Positions 10,407 through 20,200 of a stretch of 64,000 nucleotides of DNA are shown piece after piece. The notes under the pieces were generated by a model. It made no database searches and was not told the DNA's origin. It saw only the letters and a list, made by a program, of their open reading frames with translations. A program made the position numbers and the translations under genes. Source of the DNA: Kappaphycus alvarezii (Eukaryota > Rhodophyta > Florideophyceae > Gigartinales > Solieriaceae); NCBI GenBank assembly GCA_002205965.3, contig NADL03000029.1:186001-250000 (forward strand), given 5' to 3'. Position 1 is the stretch's first letter. Each line of letters opens with the position of its first letter.

Positions 10407-11640
10407 TCGCGCCCAAGCCAGCGCCTGCCGTGATGTTTACTGCTGTTAACCTCCCCGATGGTTTCCACATGAGCCTTCAAAATCTTCTAGTTTCATGCCT
10501 TTAGGGCCGTTCTTTTAGAACACCTTTGAATTTAGCATCGTCTGCCTACAATTTACCATTATTTTCGTTGAGTACTTTTTCTATGTAAACCCTGGTCTGG
10601 AGCTCCGGCCTGTTTACCGGAAGCATCAACCATCAGTTCAACCATCGATTACCTTTTGTGCGCCCAAACCCCCACACATTCGGCCTTTCCATATCTGATC
10701 ACTAGCTAATAACCACTAGATCAGTCACCCTTCCCGGAGGCCGCCATCACCCCACGCGCCCTTCACAGTCTTGCAACTGCGGCAGACACCCGGGAGTGAC
10801 AGCGGCCCCGGTTCCAGGTGAAGTAGGGAAAAATGGCCTTTGCCAAGCCTACAGTTGAGACGGACCGGACTCAAACACCGGGAGCCTTAGGTTATGGATG
10901 CTAACACTGAGTAATAATTCCAGATCCAATGGAAGTCAGACCGAACGAACATTTGGCATCCCCCCACCTTCACACAAAGCCCCATGAAAATCAAGGCTCC
11001 ACCCTGTTTAACATTCTCTTCGCTTAAGCAAGCTCTCACTACTAAGACCCGTTATAACAAAGCTTTACTAAGACACTGTGAGAGCCAAGGTTCCACCCCT
11101 ACTTTGGTTTGCCTTAGGTCTTCAGATCCCCCCCTCAGATCTGAAGACCTAAGGCAGGAACAATCCCTCGACCCGCATCTCCCTCATACAAGCCAGGAAA
11201 GCATGAGAGAGCTTCCCGAAAATCGGACCCAAACACCGTTTCTGGGACTTCTTCGAACTCGCACCAGGCATTTTGCTGTATATAATCACCAACCAGAAAA
11301 TTCACATTGAAAATTTCGCAACATTTGTTCACCAATCAATGGAGCTATTTTAGATTCGCCGAACACGATTCATAGGACCCAAACACCTTTGGCAAAGTTT
11401 TTATCCCACTCAGACATAAGATGAAACGAAGAAACATTTTACGACGGCGAGCCATTTACCAACCCCAGTTAGGCTGACATCATATGGAGGCTTTGGCCTT
11501 ACACTCATGAGAGATACATTCCCTGGAAAAGCGCCCCGCGTCTATAGCCACTGTACAGCAGCACCCAGAAAATCGAAGACCAACAGGACTCACCCTTACC
11601 ACCACCTGGTCAGGGTCAGTAAACTACTCAAAGCCAAAAA
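10407..11640. other. Non-coding 5' region of the tyrosine-recombinase element
   Basis: No coding region is supported. The stretch has several short imperfect direct repeats (CAAACACC at about 10874, 11231 and 11380; CAAGG[CT]TCCACCC at about 10992 and 11088) and a perfect inverted repeat at 11111-11155. It lies between the first ORF and the right direct repeat, so it would be the leader of the element transcript. Confidence 0.5.
11111..11155. repeat. Perfect 18-bp inverted repeat with 9-nt loop
   Basis: GCCTTAGGTCTTCAGATC (11111-11128) is followed by CCCCCCTCA and then its exact reverse complement (11138-11155). In RNA of either strand this would form a strong 18-bp hairpin. It lies inside the leader of the tyrosine-recombinase element. 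No T-run follows, so it does not look like a bacterial-type terminator. Confidence 0.9.
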
Positions 11641-11918
11641 CATTCCTCCATTTTTTCGTCTGATACCTCCTGATGCTTCATACTCTCGTCTCACTTCTCA
11701 GCACACCAACATGCGAAAGACTATTTGGTTCAACGAGTTCACCAAATAATTTTTTCGCCTTTCCTTGGTTCATTTTCACTTTGACCAGATTCTATCATTC
11801 TTCTTCTCCATCTCTAGCACTACTTACTTGGTGAATACAATGAATTCAATAACTTCGAAAATGGTTCAACATTTATTCAAACTTCTCTTCGAAGCCGCGA
11901 GGCACTTCCAGGACCCAA
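11641..11918. repeat. Right direct repeat of tyrosine-recombinase retroelement
   Basis: 278-bp copy of 6915-7190 in the same orientation; the match ends abruptly after GGACCCAA at 11918. On the minus strand this is the upstream (5') copy. It contains the repeat-borne piece that in the left copy encodes the recombinase C-terminus, without the rest of the gene. Confidence 0.85.
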
Positions 11919-12757
11919 TTCACCCTCATATCAAATACATGTACTGATGGTCGATGCAATGTATAAATCATTGCTGTCGAATGCTAGCACCAGCAACAGT
12001 CTACAGAAAGTAGATGGGCTGCATCGCCCCTACCATGCCCCTACCATGTAATTGCCGAATAGTACTGTACTGGACATCACTAATTTGTAGTACCGTAGAA
12101 ATTACGAATACATCCATTTGGAGCCACTGTAATTTCATTCTTGGGATTTTCTTCCCGTTCAGGGGTTTCCCATTATAAACCCTCTAGTCTAGGCTACTAG
12201 CTAGAGCAGCTTTCACGTTTATCTCTGTTTATATGTATTCGGTAGTGTTTTCGCACTTCGCTGCGATTTGGCGTGGTGCTACTAAATTATATAAAAAATC
12301 TCGATCAATAGTCTAGTTGCGAAAAGAATAGACAACCATCAAGCAGCACCAGAGTACATCCTTCTCCGTCCTCAGCAGCAGTCCAGTCAGGTAGGTCCTT
12401 CTCCAGTAGTTCTTTGTAGCTCCGCATAGAGCGCGTGAAATGTACCTGCAATAACCACGGAACCGCGTAGGATTGGTTCAACTACGAGGTGGGTGTGGTA
12501 AGTGTTGCAAGTTGGATTTGTTCGTACTCTTGTCTGGAGTCAGAGGTGCGGCAGTCCATAAGTGCATAGCGCACTTTTCTTACGCCCTTTCAGACCCGAC
12601 TAATTGTAGGTTTGTCAGTCGTTGCCCTGGGTACACAATGGGGACACTCCCATTCGCAAGTTCGTCACTGAACTAACTGCTTCCCCCTTTTGAGCGCCCC
12701 CTTCCATCACTGTATCCATTCAATCCCAGCACTTTTCAGCCTCCTCTAGTATACGAG
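11919..12757. other. Non-coding stretch
   Basis: I see no supportable gene. It contains short direct duplications (CCCCTACCATG twice at about 12027-12048) and CTGTACTGGACA-like sequence near 12065. Open frames here (for example 12473-12676) have no recognisable features. Confidence 0.4.
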
Positions 12758-12789
12758 AAGGTTAGTGTACTGTACAGTACACTAACCTT
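12758..12789. repeat. Perfect 32-bp palindrome
   Basis: AAGGTTAGTGTACTGT is followed immediately by its exact reverse complement, with no spacer. The core is TACTGTACAGTA, a motif seen at many other places in the window. Confidence 0.95.
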
Positions 12790-12932
12790 GTCTGCATCAA
12801 ACTCCCGACCTCTACTGTACTCTCCACTACTGTACAGTACAGTATCCTTCTGCTGACCAAAATCCGCCCTGAGTTGCCCTCGAGTAGCCGACTCGAGGCT
12901 TATAACGAGCAAAAACAAACCTCCTTGTCCGC

Positions 12933-12988
12933 ACATTATAGAGGCACAGTACTGTACTGTACAGTACAGTACTGTGCCTCTATAATGT
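12933..12988. repeat. Perfect 56-bp palindrome
   Basis: A 28-bp arm (12933-12960, starting ACATTATAGAGGCACAG) is followed directly by its exact reverse complement (12961-12988), with no spacer. The centre is the TACTGTACAGTA motif, repeated within the arms. Such a sequence can extrude a cruciform or be the product of an inverted-repeat element reduced to its tips. A related CTGTACAGTACAGTACTG stretch follows at 12998-13015. Confidence 0.95.
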
Positions 12989-13119
12989 ATAATAAACTGT
13001 ACAGTACAGTACTGTTGCAGCTACTTGAAACAGTTAGCCGCAAGCGTTTGACCAAGTTGTGTTTGCACAAGCTGATGTCCTCTGTGGTCTGCAGTAGGAC
13101 CACGGAGGCACAAGCGTAG

Positions 13120-13360
13120 ATGGCCCTAGGGGCATAACCTTGCTACCTTACAGTAGCGGTCAAAAAGATAAATAATTGTATACAAAATACAAAACATACA
13201 GTACAAACATTTGGACTAAAAAAATGCCGCTAAATGCACCCATCCAAACACGGTGCCTTGCAGTCACCTTTCGACCTTTTGCGATGAACTAGGCGAGTGT
13301 GACGGCAGCTTTTTAAATGCGCCGATCACAATAGCGGCAGGTTGAGAGGCCACTTGGACT
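13120..13360. other. Non-coding stretch, A/T-rich
   Basis: No gene or RNA is recognised. AT-rich with a short A-run; it separates the palindrome cluster from the non-LTR fragment that starts near 13360. Confidence 0.35.
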
Positions 13361-14008
13361 ATCGAAGGTCCCTGCGGTTCAGAGGGCCCCTAAAGGCGAC
13401 TTTATACGCGTAGATATGGGGTCGCTTCTTCGGAGCTTGACATGGCGGCTGAGGCGAGAACTGCGGTGAGGACTGGGGCAAGAACTGCTGCGAGAACTGC
13501 TGCGAGGATGGTGCCGGCGGCTGTAGCGGCGATAGCATCACTCGTCGATTTTCCAATGCCATGGCCAGCTCTTTGAGCGCAGCACTGGCCGCTCAGGCTG
13601 CCGCGATTGCGTTCCCTAACTTCTTCACGCTGCATGTAGCTTACTTGTCCAGCGGCGACTTGTCTTCCACCGCTATGCTTCTCTATTTCTACATTCGGAC
13701 TCACGGCTTGGGCACCGTCCCTTCGTTTATGCCCATTCGGAACTGACGACTTCTTGCAAATGTTAGGTAATTTTGCATTTACTTGAATAAGTTTGTAGAA
13801 CCGCTGCATGAAACTAGTATTAAAGTCGCAAGCGGTCTGCTCTGCTTGACTTTCATCCCCTTCCTGCCAAGCCGACTGGCCCCGGTAATCAACCTCATAC
13901 CGGACGCCGACTCCTGCTGCCTTGAATATTTGGCGATCAAATTCCTTCACCACGGTATTCTTTCGTTTAGACCATCACATTCCTTCTTGCGAAAATCCGC
14001 TGTGTGAT
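13360..14008 (-). pseudogene. REL-endonuclease fragment of non-LTR family (downstream half)
   Basis: The minus strand matches, by base-level comparison, the endonuclease part of the element at 40267-40590. Shared strings include GCAGGAGTCGGCGTCC and the reading AGVGVRYEV, with DH.ADF upstream. The RHN triad region is mutated (frame broken at about 13960). The C-terminal reading has become Ala/Val repeats. Similarity stops at 14008 and resumes at about 15368, so the copy is interrupted by an insertion of about 1.36 kb. Confidence 0.65.
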
Positions 14009-15367
14009 CACTGAAGGGGTAAATCGTCGGGAGAAGAGATACTCAGAACCAACCACCCCAAGAAGGAGGTGTTGCAAGCGACAAAATTGCTACCGTGGTA
14101 TAGTTGAACGAACAAAAAGGATTGGATAAGGAAGACAGTTGAAAGTAATACAAGAAAATATAGAGGGAGCCCAGTCTACGACTGGTGCGTTGCGACCAGT
14201 GTAGGAAAAATTTTTCTTAGGTCTGGAGTTGACTCTAAACTTCGTAGTACTCGGGCCTTGACTTGAAGTTGTCTGCCAACTTGCTTGACCTCCACAAGAG
14301 GAAGCAGTTTATTCAGCTTATATAGACTTTTTGGCTAACCCTAAAGTCTCAAAGAAAATACTAAGACCTATAAAATGCATCAAATGGAATCGTGTGATCG
14401 AGAAGAACTAGCAGCAGATAATATCGGGAACAAAACTAGATTCTTTCATTAATATCTTGGTCCCTATATCGGAGCCAAACATTTCCCCAAAATTATCCAT
14501 TCCACCCAGGCAGTCCAGACAAATATCCATGAACGGCTTATAATTCCCATTGCCTCCTACGAAATATCTACACCATTGAGGATGCCCCATCCAGTTCCAG
14601 AGTCGGGACCACCTGGTCTATATTTTCCGGCCCCTTCCCCACTAATACAGCATTACCCGTGTCTACCTCTTCGTCATACTCCTCTTCACTCCTCTCTTCA
14701 TCTTCGTCAGAAGAGTCAGAGATCACAATTACTCCCTCAGTCTCCACTTCGTTTTCCATGGAAGCCCACCTACCTTTGTACACTAGTGGCTCCACGGGTC
14801 CACCTAATCCTCCTCTTCATCCTCTTCATCCTCCTCTTCCTCCTCTTCCTCTAACTCCCCTTCTCCCTCTGCCTCTTCTGCATGCTCGAAGCAGTTACGG
14901 CGGACCACTCCCGAGCGCGTTCCCGGTCCAACCTTCTACAGTAATCATCGTAGTCGGTTGGATCATTTTCGATTAGGGCCAGAGCGTTGGGTGGAGAACG
15001 GCCTCGGGATGACTCCGTGATGGTGAGGGAAGGGCGGAGGTTGGTCATGTTAAGGGCCAAAAGAATGGGTAAGCCGATGGGGTAGTTGATGGCGGAGGGT
15101 TGCCTCAACGACGTCGATTTAGAACTTTAAATACTGCGACGTATTCGAAAAGTATGACGACCTCGGACTTGTACAGTAATGACATCCATTAATGACACTG
15201 TGTCTTAAAATAAAAATCAACCCATGAATTTGCCACACTCATCCAAATTAAAAATATCTTGCAAATTCAGAAACAGCAAAAATATCTTCCAAATTCCAAT
15301 ACTGTGTACAAATTTGGTCCTCTTCTATATTTTTGTTCGTGTGCAAATTTTTCGTACATCAGCCACC
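14009..15367. mobile_element. Unidentified 1.36-kb insertion inside a non-LTR fragment
   Basis: Comparison with the uninterrupted relative at about 40515-40550 shows that the non-LTR sequence is continuous there. Here it is split between TGTGTGATC (14008) and CTCGATTGTCGATGGG (about 15368). The insert carries minus-strand acidic ORF pieces (15108-14408) and an A/T-rich right end with repeats of AAATATCTT. I see no clear terminal inverted repeats or target duplication. It could be a non-autonomous transposon, a retrocopy or a rearranged host segment. Confidence 0.5.
14408..15108 (-). pseudogene. Acidic protein with SUMO-interaction-like motif, frameshifted
   Basis: Three minus-strand frames in series suggest one broken gene. 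15108-14851 starts M-R-Q and contains YDDYCRRLDRERAREW. A shifted frame at about 14860-14800 is almost pure Glu/Asp. 14795-14568 has GVIVISDSSDEDEE, where V-I-V-I followed by Ser and acidic residues (14721-14732) is a textbook SUMO-interaction motif. 14590-14408 ends the series. No catalytic domain is recognised. Similar acidic plus SIM tails occur in nuclear proteins and in transposon-encoded DNA-binding proteins. It lies entirely within the 1.36-kb insertion. Confidence 0.45.
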
Positions 15368-15869
15368 TCGATTGTCGATGGGCCTCCTGCCCCATGCGTT
15401 TTGCAGCGACACAGTGTTGTCAACACGTTAACTCCCAGATGGCGGCGTTTCATTACTGGCAACATCTTATCCTAGGTTCGGCTGGCTACAGACGGACGTG
15501 TGGTGGGAAATGTTGCACCATTTGTCAGTGCAAGTTGCCCACAGGCAGTATACGTAGATGTTAATGGGTAGTCTAAACCTAAGAGACAGCGCAGACCCCA
15601 AAACAGTTTCGAAGTAATTGGAGCGAAACTTGCCAGTCTTCTAGCTCCATGATGGCATTTGACAAGAGGTTCGAGATTTTGGACATGTTCCATGGTGTGC
15701 TTAACGCACGGAACAGATTGAGAAGGGTTCGATACATCCGTTCTGCACTGAAAGCCTTATAATCTACTGGAGCGTTTAAGTTTGTAGCCCCTTCGCAGTA
15801 TTCCTGCCACATGTCAGATATGTTAGCAGCCTGGACTGATGCTACTAAGGCAATGGGACTGTGGGCCAC
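15368..15869 (-). pseudogene. REL non-LTR fragment, upstream half of split copy
   Basis: 15368-15560 matches the zinc-finger region of the element at 40535-40680 (shared GCAGCGACACAGTGTTGTCAA-like and AACTCCCAG.TGGCGGCG strings). 15869-15579 is an open minus-strand frame of 96 codons. It is helical with W and L positions, and in the full-length element the equivalent region lies between the RT and the zinc finger. With 13360-14008 it forms one split 3' fragment of the family. Confidence 0.55.
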
Positions 15870-15958
15870 CAGATCTTGTATTTCGGGGTGAAGAGATGAG
15901 GTCCAAAAAGTTTCGCTTCTAGAGAGGGCAAAGCTTTGATTGCCCTGAATAATGCGGT

Positions 15959-17162
15959 TTATTTGGCTATAATATAGTCATCATTATGGTACCAAAGTCC
16001 TAAAAGAAAGATTTTTAATCTTTCAACCAAGTCCAACTTATTGCCAGTGGAAATAATGCCTCGTTTGTCGAGCATTTTCCGCATCTCAACAACTTTTATG
16101 TTCCAAATGTTATCAACTTTAATTTCATCAATGCGAAGCTTTGAAACCTGGGGCTTTGGTGCGCCATTCTTGGGCGAACCTTTTGCCAAAGCTTTCTCAC
16201 TTTTGTCGTGGGTTTCTTGAATTGAGACCTTTCCAATCAGATCCGGTTTGATTCCAACTTTTTGGTAACAACTTCCGCACCCTTGATGCCCACTTCCTCT
16301 TGTCCTTCGGGACACTCAAGTTCAGAGAAATTAGTGCTCCGCTCCTCGTCATCATTATCAGAATCAATTGTTTCATCCTCACTTTTCGCTTCCGAATTAC
16401 CACATGTCCCACTAATTGCGGGAAACTTCATTTCCTCGGTGGTTGCTCCAGTTTCTTTGGTAGGTTTACTCTACGTTAAATCTTCGTCGTGATCAATACC
16501 TAAATGTACCAAAGCAGTGGCGGTCTCGATTTCCCTAGCATGCACCGTGGTATCGGACCCAGTATTACACGGGCCCAGATTGGAACTACTTGCATGATCC
16601 TTGACGGAGATAATCTCTTCAGAGTGTTCGCTCGCTGTTTCAAGGTCATCAGGGTCAGTTTCGCTGTTTACTGATTTGTACCCTGAAATTGTGGGCTGCA
16701 AAGAATCGCCTAGTGATTGCCTTAGCAGCGTTGAAGATTGTGTCTAGTAGGGAAGTTCTCCTACCAGCTGGTCCTTGCTCTGGATTTCATGGCCTTCTAA
16801 ATCGCCCTCAACCTTTAAGGGAGACGGTTCACCGACGCCGACCGTGGACTCCGAAAGTTCTTGACTCAAATCTTTGTCAGACTCCCAGAGGATAGTACGG
16901 AGGAACCTGAAGCAGAGCGAGTAGAAGGATCCCTCGAGAAGCGACTATAATTTTTATTAGATAGAATGGAATGAGACTCCATGTCTTCTGCGCTTTCATC
17001 GCAAGAAACCGAATCAGCAGAAGTACCAATTGAGTAGTCCTTAAAATCTTCAGAGGATAGCGTCCGATTTGGCGCATCATCTTCTGTCCTTTCAGCGCCA
17101 CTATTCTTTGATCTTGGATTGTTATCGTTAACTTCGTCAGAGCTCGTATAAAACTCTACCAC
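15959..17162 (-). pseudogene. Acidic Ser-rich protein with C-terminal SAP domain, degenerate
   Basis: Consecutive minus-strand frames read one low-complexity protein of about 390 codons. 17162-16866 starts MVEFYTSSDEV and is rich in Ser, Asp and Glu. 16701-16471 continues in the same style (SETDPDDLETASEHSEE), 16431-16237 adds SDNDDEERS, and 16315-15959 ends the series. At 16016-16096 it has a SAP-like motif (VVEMRKMLDKRGI..TGNKLDLVERL: the two amphipathic helices and central RG..xxGxK of SAP domains). SAP domains bind AT-rich DNA or chromatin. At least two stops and two frame changes break it. The copia insertion begins 13 bp upstream of the ATG. It may be a host chromatin gene or a transposon-encoded protein. 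Confidence 0.5.
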
Positions 17163-17169
17163 AGGGGTG

Positions 17170-17174
17170 CTGAT
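17170..17174. other. Target-site duplication CTGAT (left)
   Basis: The five bases CTGAT precede the left copia LTR and recur directly after the right LTR at 29478-29482. Confidence 0.85.
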
Positions 17175-17604
17175 TGATGGACAGAACGAGAGAGAGGGAG
17201 CGAGGGAGCCAGAGGAGTGAGGAAGAGAGCCGGAGAGCGGGAGAGAGAGAGAGAAGGGAATATATTTGTGAGGGACAGAGAAGGAGATATGAGAGAGGAG
17301 AAGGTGGTGAGGAACTTTACTCAGGTAGAAGATGGAGAGATACCGAGGCTTATATAGACTTCATGGCGAGTCGACTGATGCTTTCTGTTGATCGAAGGAA
17401 ACCCAGAAGAAATGTAGACGACGATGACTGTCTAACCCTAACTTGTTTGAGCTGATCTAGAGTAGATCAGCTTAAGTTTATAGCATTTTAAAGCGCATTA
17501 AACGGTCAAGTTCTAAGTTGAACGGTAAAGTACAGTAATAACTGTAAGCCTCTTTGCGAGCTTTCAGCTATCAGAAAAAGGCAAAGAAGTGAAATTACAT
17601 AACA
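17175..17604 (-). repeat. 3' LTR of Ty1/copia element
   Basis: 430-bp copy of 29046-29477. On the minus strand it starts TGTTATGT and ends CCATCA. The plus-strand left part is very GA-rich (GAGAGAGGGAG repeats) and includes a possible TATA box on the minus strand (the complement of GGCTTATATAGAC at about 17348-17360). On the minus strand it is preceded by a purine-rich tract (complement of CGCCCCCTCAAACTAG, 17605-17620) that would serve as polypurine primer. Confidence 0.92.
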
Positions 17605-17879
17605 CGCCCCCTCAAACTAGAACTGACCTCAGCAGCGCCCCCTCGATCTGAAAACAATAAAATACTAACTTGAAATGCCGGAGGAAAAACGCCCAATTCA
17701 CTTCGAAACTTCACAAACTTGACTCGCAGCAAATGTTTCGTTAGAAGGTCAGAGACTTGGTCTTCGGTTCGACAGTGAGTAACAGAGATCTGTTTGGACG
17801 ACACAGCTTCACAAACAAATATACAGAATATCAATGTGCTTGTTCCGTTCATTGATTGATTCGTTCTGGGATGAGCTAA

Positions 17880-18340
17880 TTGTGCCTGACTTTCAACTGA
17901 TATCTAATAGGAGTAGGGTTTCTCATTCACCAAACTACAGAGAAGTTTGACAACCAAATAGCTTCTTCTGAGGCAGTGCACAGAGATATGTACTCTGCTT
18001 CGCAGGAAGACAGCGCGACACATCCTTGCTCTATCGCGCCATGAGATAGGTCCACCAGACATCATGAACACGAAGCTTTCGGTAGACTTGCGAGTAGAGT
18101 GGCAACCAGCCCAGTCTGAGTCACTGAATCCGGTCATGATGTGAGATGAAGACAGACAGTAACGAATTCCAAGAGTTTTTGATCCGTTTAAGTAGCGATA
18201 CACATGTTTTCCAGCCCTCCAGTGAGTGAACATCGGCTTTTCGCAGAACTGCGACTGCTTAACCACAGCGAATCCAATGGCTGGACGAGTGCATATCATC
18301 AAGTACGTGAGAATGCCTATTGCAGAGCGATATGGTACTG
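17880..18340 (-). pseudogene. RNase H domain (copia)
   Basis: The minus-strand frame 18302-17904 reads MMICTRPAIGFAV, then W....RYL.G...LGI.Y and GFSDSDWAGCHSTRKS. This is the diagnostic Ty1/copia RNase H start (Y.DADWAGD...RKST.G) with S-D-S-D at the catalytic position. SFVFMMSGGPISWRDR follows. The frame then degenerates (expected SLSSAEAEY block is out of frame, as is the N-terminal GSLMYL block at about 18310-18340). Upstream RT is at 18340-19158. Confidence 0.85.
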
Positions 18341-19158
18341 ATGAAGGAATTTCTTATCATTAGTTCCGTTCATGTTGGAATTGCTTGGTACCATTGGAGT
18401 ATCGACAGGTTTTGAGTCCGCAATTTGGAACCTTTCCAAGATCTTTTGTGTGTATATCTATTGCGAGAGGTGCATCATTCTCTCAGAGCAGTTTCGCCGT
18501 ACTTGAATGCCAAGGAATTCCTGGACAAGACCTAATTCGTTCATCTTGAATCTTTCATCAGTTCTGCCTTGATATTGTTGAGCATATGTCGACTGCTGCC
18601 TGAAATTAGGAGATCATCAACATATTCTCCTTCCGAAAGACATAGAGACATGGCTCGTTCAGGTTGCTGACAAAGTTGAGTTGCAAAGTCAGAAATGCAT
18701 CTATTTTTGCATACCGTTGGCGAGGAGCCTGCTTCAATCCATGCAGGGCCTTTAGAAGTCGACAGGCGAGGTTTGGCTTATTTAAGTCTCGAAAACCAGT
18801 TGGAGTCTCCATGAATATATCTTCTTCCAAGTCACCGTTTAGAAACGCGGCTACTACGTCCATCTGATCGCATTCCAGATCTAACAGATTTTTCAAGCAG
18901 AGGAACATTCGTACAACAGAAAAGAAAAGACAGGAGCATACTTGTCTGCGTACTCTAGTCCGGGAACTTTCTGAATCCTTTAGCGACGATACGGACCTTA
19001 GGACCGACGTAGGGTTTGATACGAAGAACTTAGCGACATGAAACCACGTCCATTTCTGGTTGCCTTGGAACGAGATCAAAGGTTCTATTCTCACGGATAA
19101 GTTCTTCTTCCTTTTAGTCCCTGGCATCCAAATCTCAATGTTTTCTGAGGAAGTAGCC
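18340..19158 (-). pseudogene. Reverse transcriptase (copia), frameshifted
   Basis: The minus frame 19127-18606 reads the Ty1/copia RT block MDVVAAFLNGDLEEDIFME, then PTGF and LLKALHGLKQAPRQ, all diagnostic. The catalytic Y-V-D-D is present at 18613-18624 but in the next frame, so a single-base change breaks the ORF just before it. The N-terminal part includes KPTSVLRSVSSLKD-like sequence, also shifted. The upstream end touches the LTR of the inserted gypsy element at 19159. Confidence 0.85.
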
Positions 19159-19518
19159 TGTTGCAGCTACCCCAGTTGCAAGCGCTTAAAGGGTGCAAAA
19201 ACAGGAACAGAAGATCCAGCCAGTCCCAACACAGCGACGGAAGTTGCGAACAGTGACAGACAGGTCACAATGACCACAACAAGCTTTATCCTCTGGTTTA
19301 GTTTGTGATTCGTTGGTACGGAACCCACAGACCCAGGCCCTTATATAGGCCTTAGTATCTAAGCTACAGTAACTCAGCACTTAAATGTGTACGGTCGTTA
19401 AATGCACGAGAGCTTATTCAAATACAAACTTACAAATATGACATATTGCACGCCCTCTTCTGCCTGTATCTCCCGCCGACATCCACGTTGCCACGTCGCC
19501 CACGGTTGCCGTGTAATA
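19159..19518 (-). repeat. 3' LTR of gypsy element B
   Basis: 360-bp copy of 24783-25141. On the minus strand it ends GCTGCAACA; its start reads TATTACAC where the other LTR has TGTTGCAC. The two LTRs differ at only a modest number of positions by eye. The left outer flank is TAGCC and the right outer flank is AGACT, so no exact duplication is seen. A TATA-like GCCTATATAAGGGCC lies on the minus strand at about 19341-19355. Confidence 0.9.
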
Positions 19519-19682
19519 TTCGTGCCTTGTAGTCTAACTCGCCAGCGCGATCCACATGTTTCTTCCATCATCTCCGCATGCATGTACAATACCACTTTCT
19601 TCATGATCGTGGTGATATCCTCGACTCTACTCCGCCGAGTCTCCAGAGCTCTCTGCCCTTTCCTTGCATTGATCCGCTCAGG

Positions 19683-20200
19683 TCACATGATCCAGCCGCG
19701 TCCTTCTTTCTCCACGGCAGCAGCCGGCTCTCCCATCGCATCTTGTCCATCTTCCAAGTCATCAGCGTCCACCGTTTCGTCGGTTAATTTGTACTCTTCC
19801 TCTGCGTCCGCCCAGTTACTATATTCCCGCTGGGTTGGCTGCGTTGTTCTACCGCTTGGGCCAGTTCCATCGCGACTATCGTATAGCTGTATCACTGCTT
19901 CAGGAAAATCAGATTCAGGTGTCCAGCAAGTAGAGCGTCTTCCAGTTCTACAGTGCTCTTGTTCCTTCTCATCTGCGTGCCTGCAATTTTTCCCAATGAC
20001 CGAAGGCTGTCGGGAAACCCCCATCCTGGGGTTCATCAGTTTCCACAACCTCGTCCGAGATCTTCCTCAAGTGATTTGCATGAACTCGAACTAGCTTGCC
20101 TACAACTTCCGCTTTTAGTTCTTAGCAGACTCGACCCAACCTCGCGGTGACTTTGTAGGGGCCGACCCGTGGTTTGACAAATTTCTTTTCTTCCTGATTA
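19683..20200 (-). pseudogene. Integrase C-terminal GPY module and acidic tail (gypsy B)
   Basis: On the minus strand 20190-20050 reads KPRVGPYKVTARLGRV, then a stop, then VRVHANHLRKISDEV. This is the GPY/F module of gypsy integrases (GPY, then a hydrophobic barrel, then VH..HLR). 20048-19683 is an open frame of 121 codons, acidic in its second half (EEEYKLTDETVDADDLEDG), and may be the polyprotein's C-terminal tail. No chromodomain is recognised. The module would help target and bind DNA. Confidence 0.65.

Larger units (their letters stand above)
6915..11918 (-). mobile_element. Tyrosine-recombinase (DIRS-order) retrotransposon, degenerate
   Basis: About 5.0 kb between two direct repeats. 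On the minus strand the order is: an unrecognised leader ORF (10406-10128), reverse transcriptase (9860-8999), RNase H-like region and recombinase N-terminus (8785-8042), and tyrosine recombinase catalytic domain (7774-7145). There is no DDE integrase. RT plus RNase H plus tyrosine recombinase defines the DIRS order; the direct rather than inverted terminal repeats point to a PAT/Ngaro-like layout. No target-site duplication is seen, as expected for recombinase-mediated insertion. Frameshifts separate all domains, so the copy is inactive as read. Confidence 0.85.

Noticed and set aside
13079..13107. Hairpin CCTCTGTGGTC...GACCACGGAGG with a 17-bp exact match to 42989-43005
   Set aside because: A 17-bp match between this site and the non-LTR element is isolated, and its position relative to the nearby fragment does not fit the element order, so it may be chance.
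17175..17300. GA-rich repeat as a microsatellite
   Set aside because: It is part of both copia LTRs and not an independent tandem array.
19402..20094. 230-codon plus-strand open frame
   Set aside because: It lies opposite the LTR and integrase tail of gypsy B; composition is Ser/Cys-rich and the minus strand has the real coding signal.
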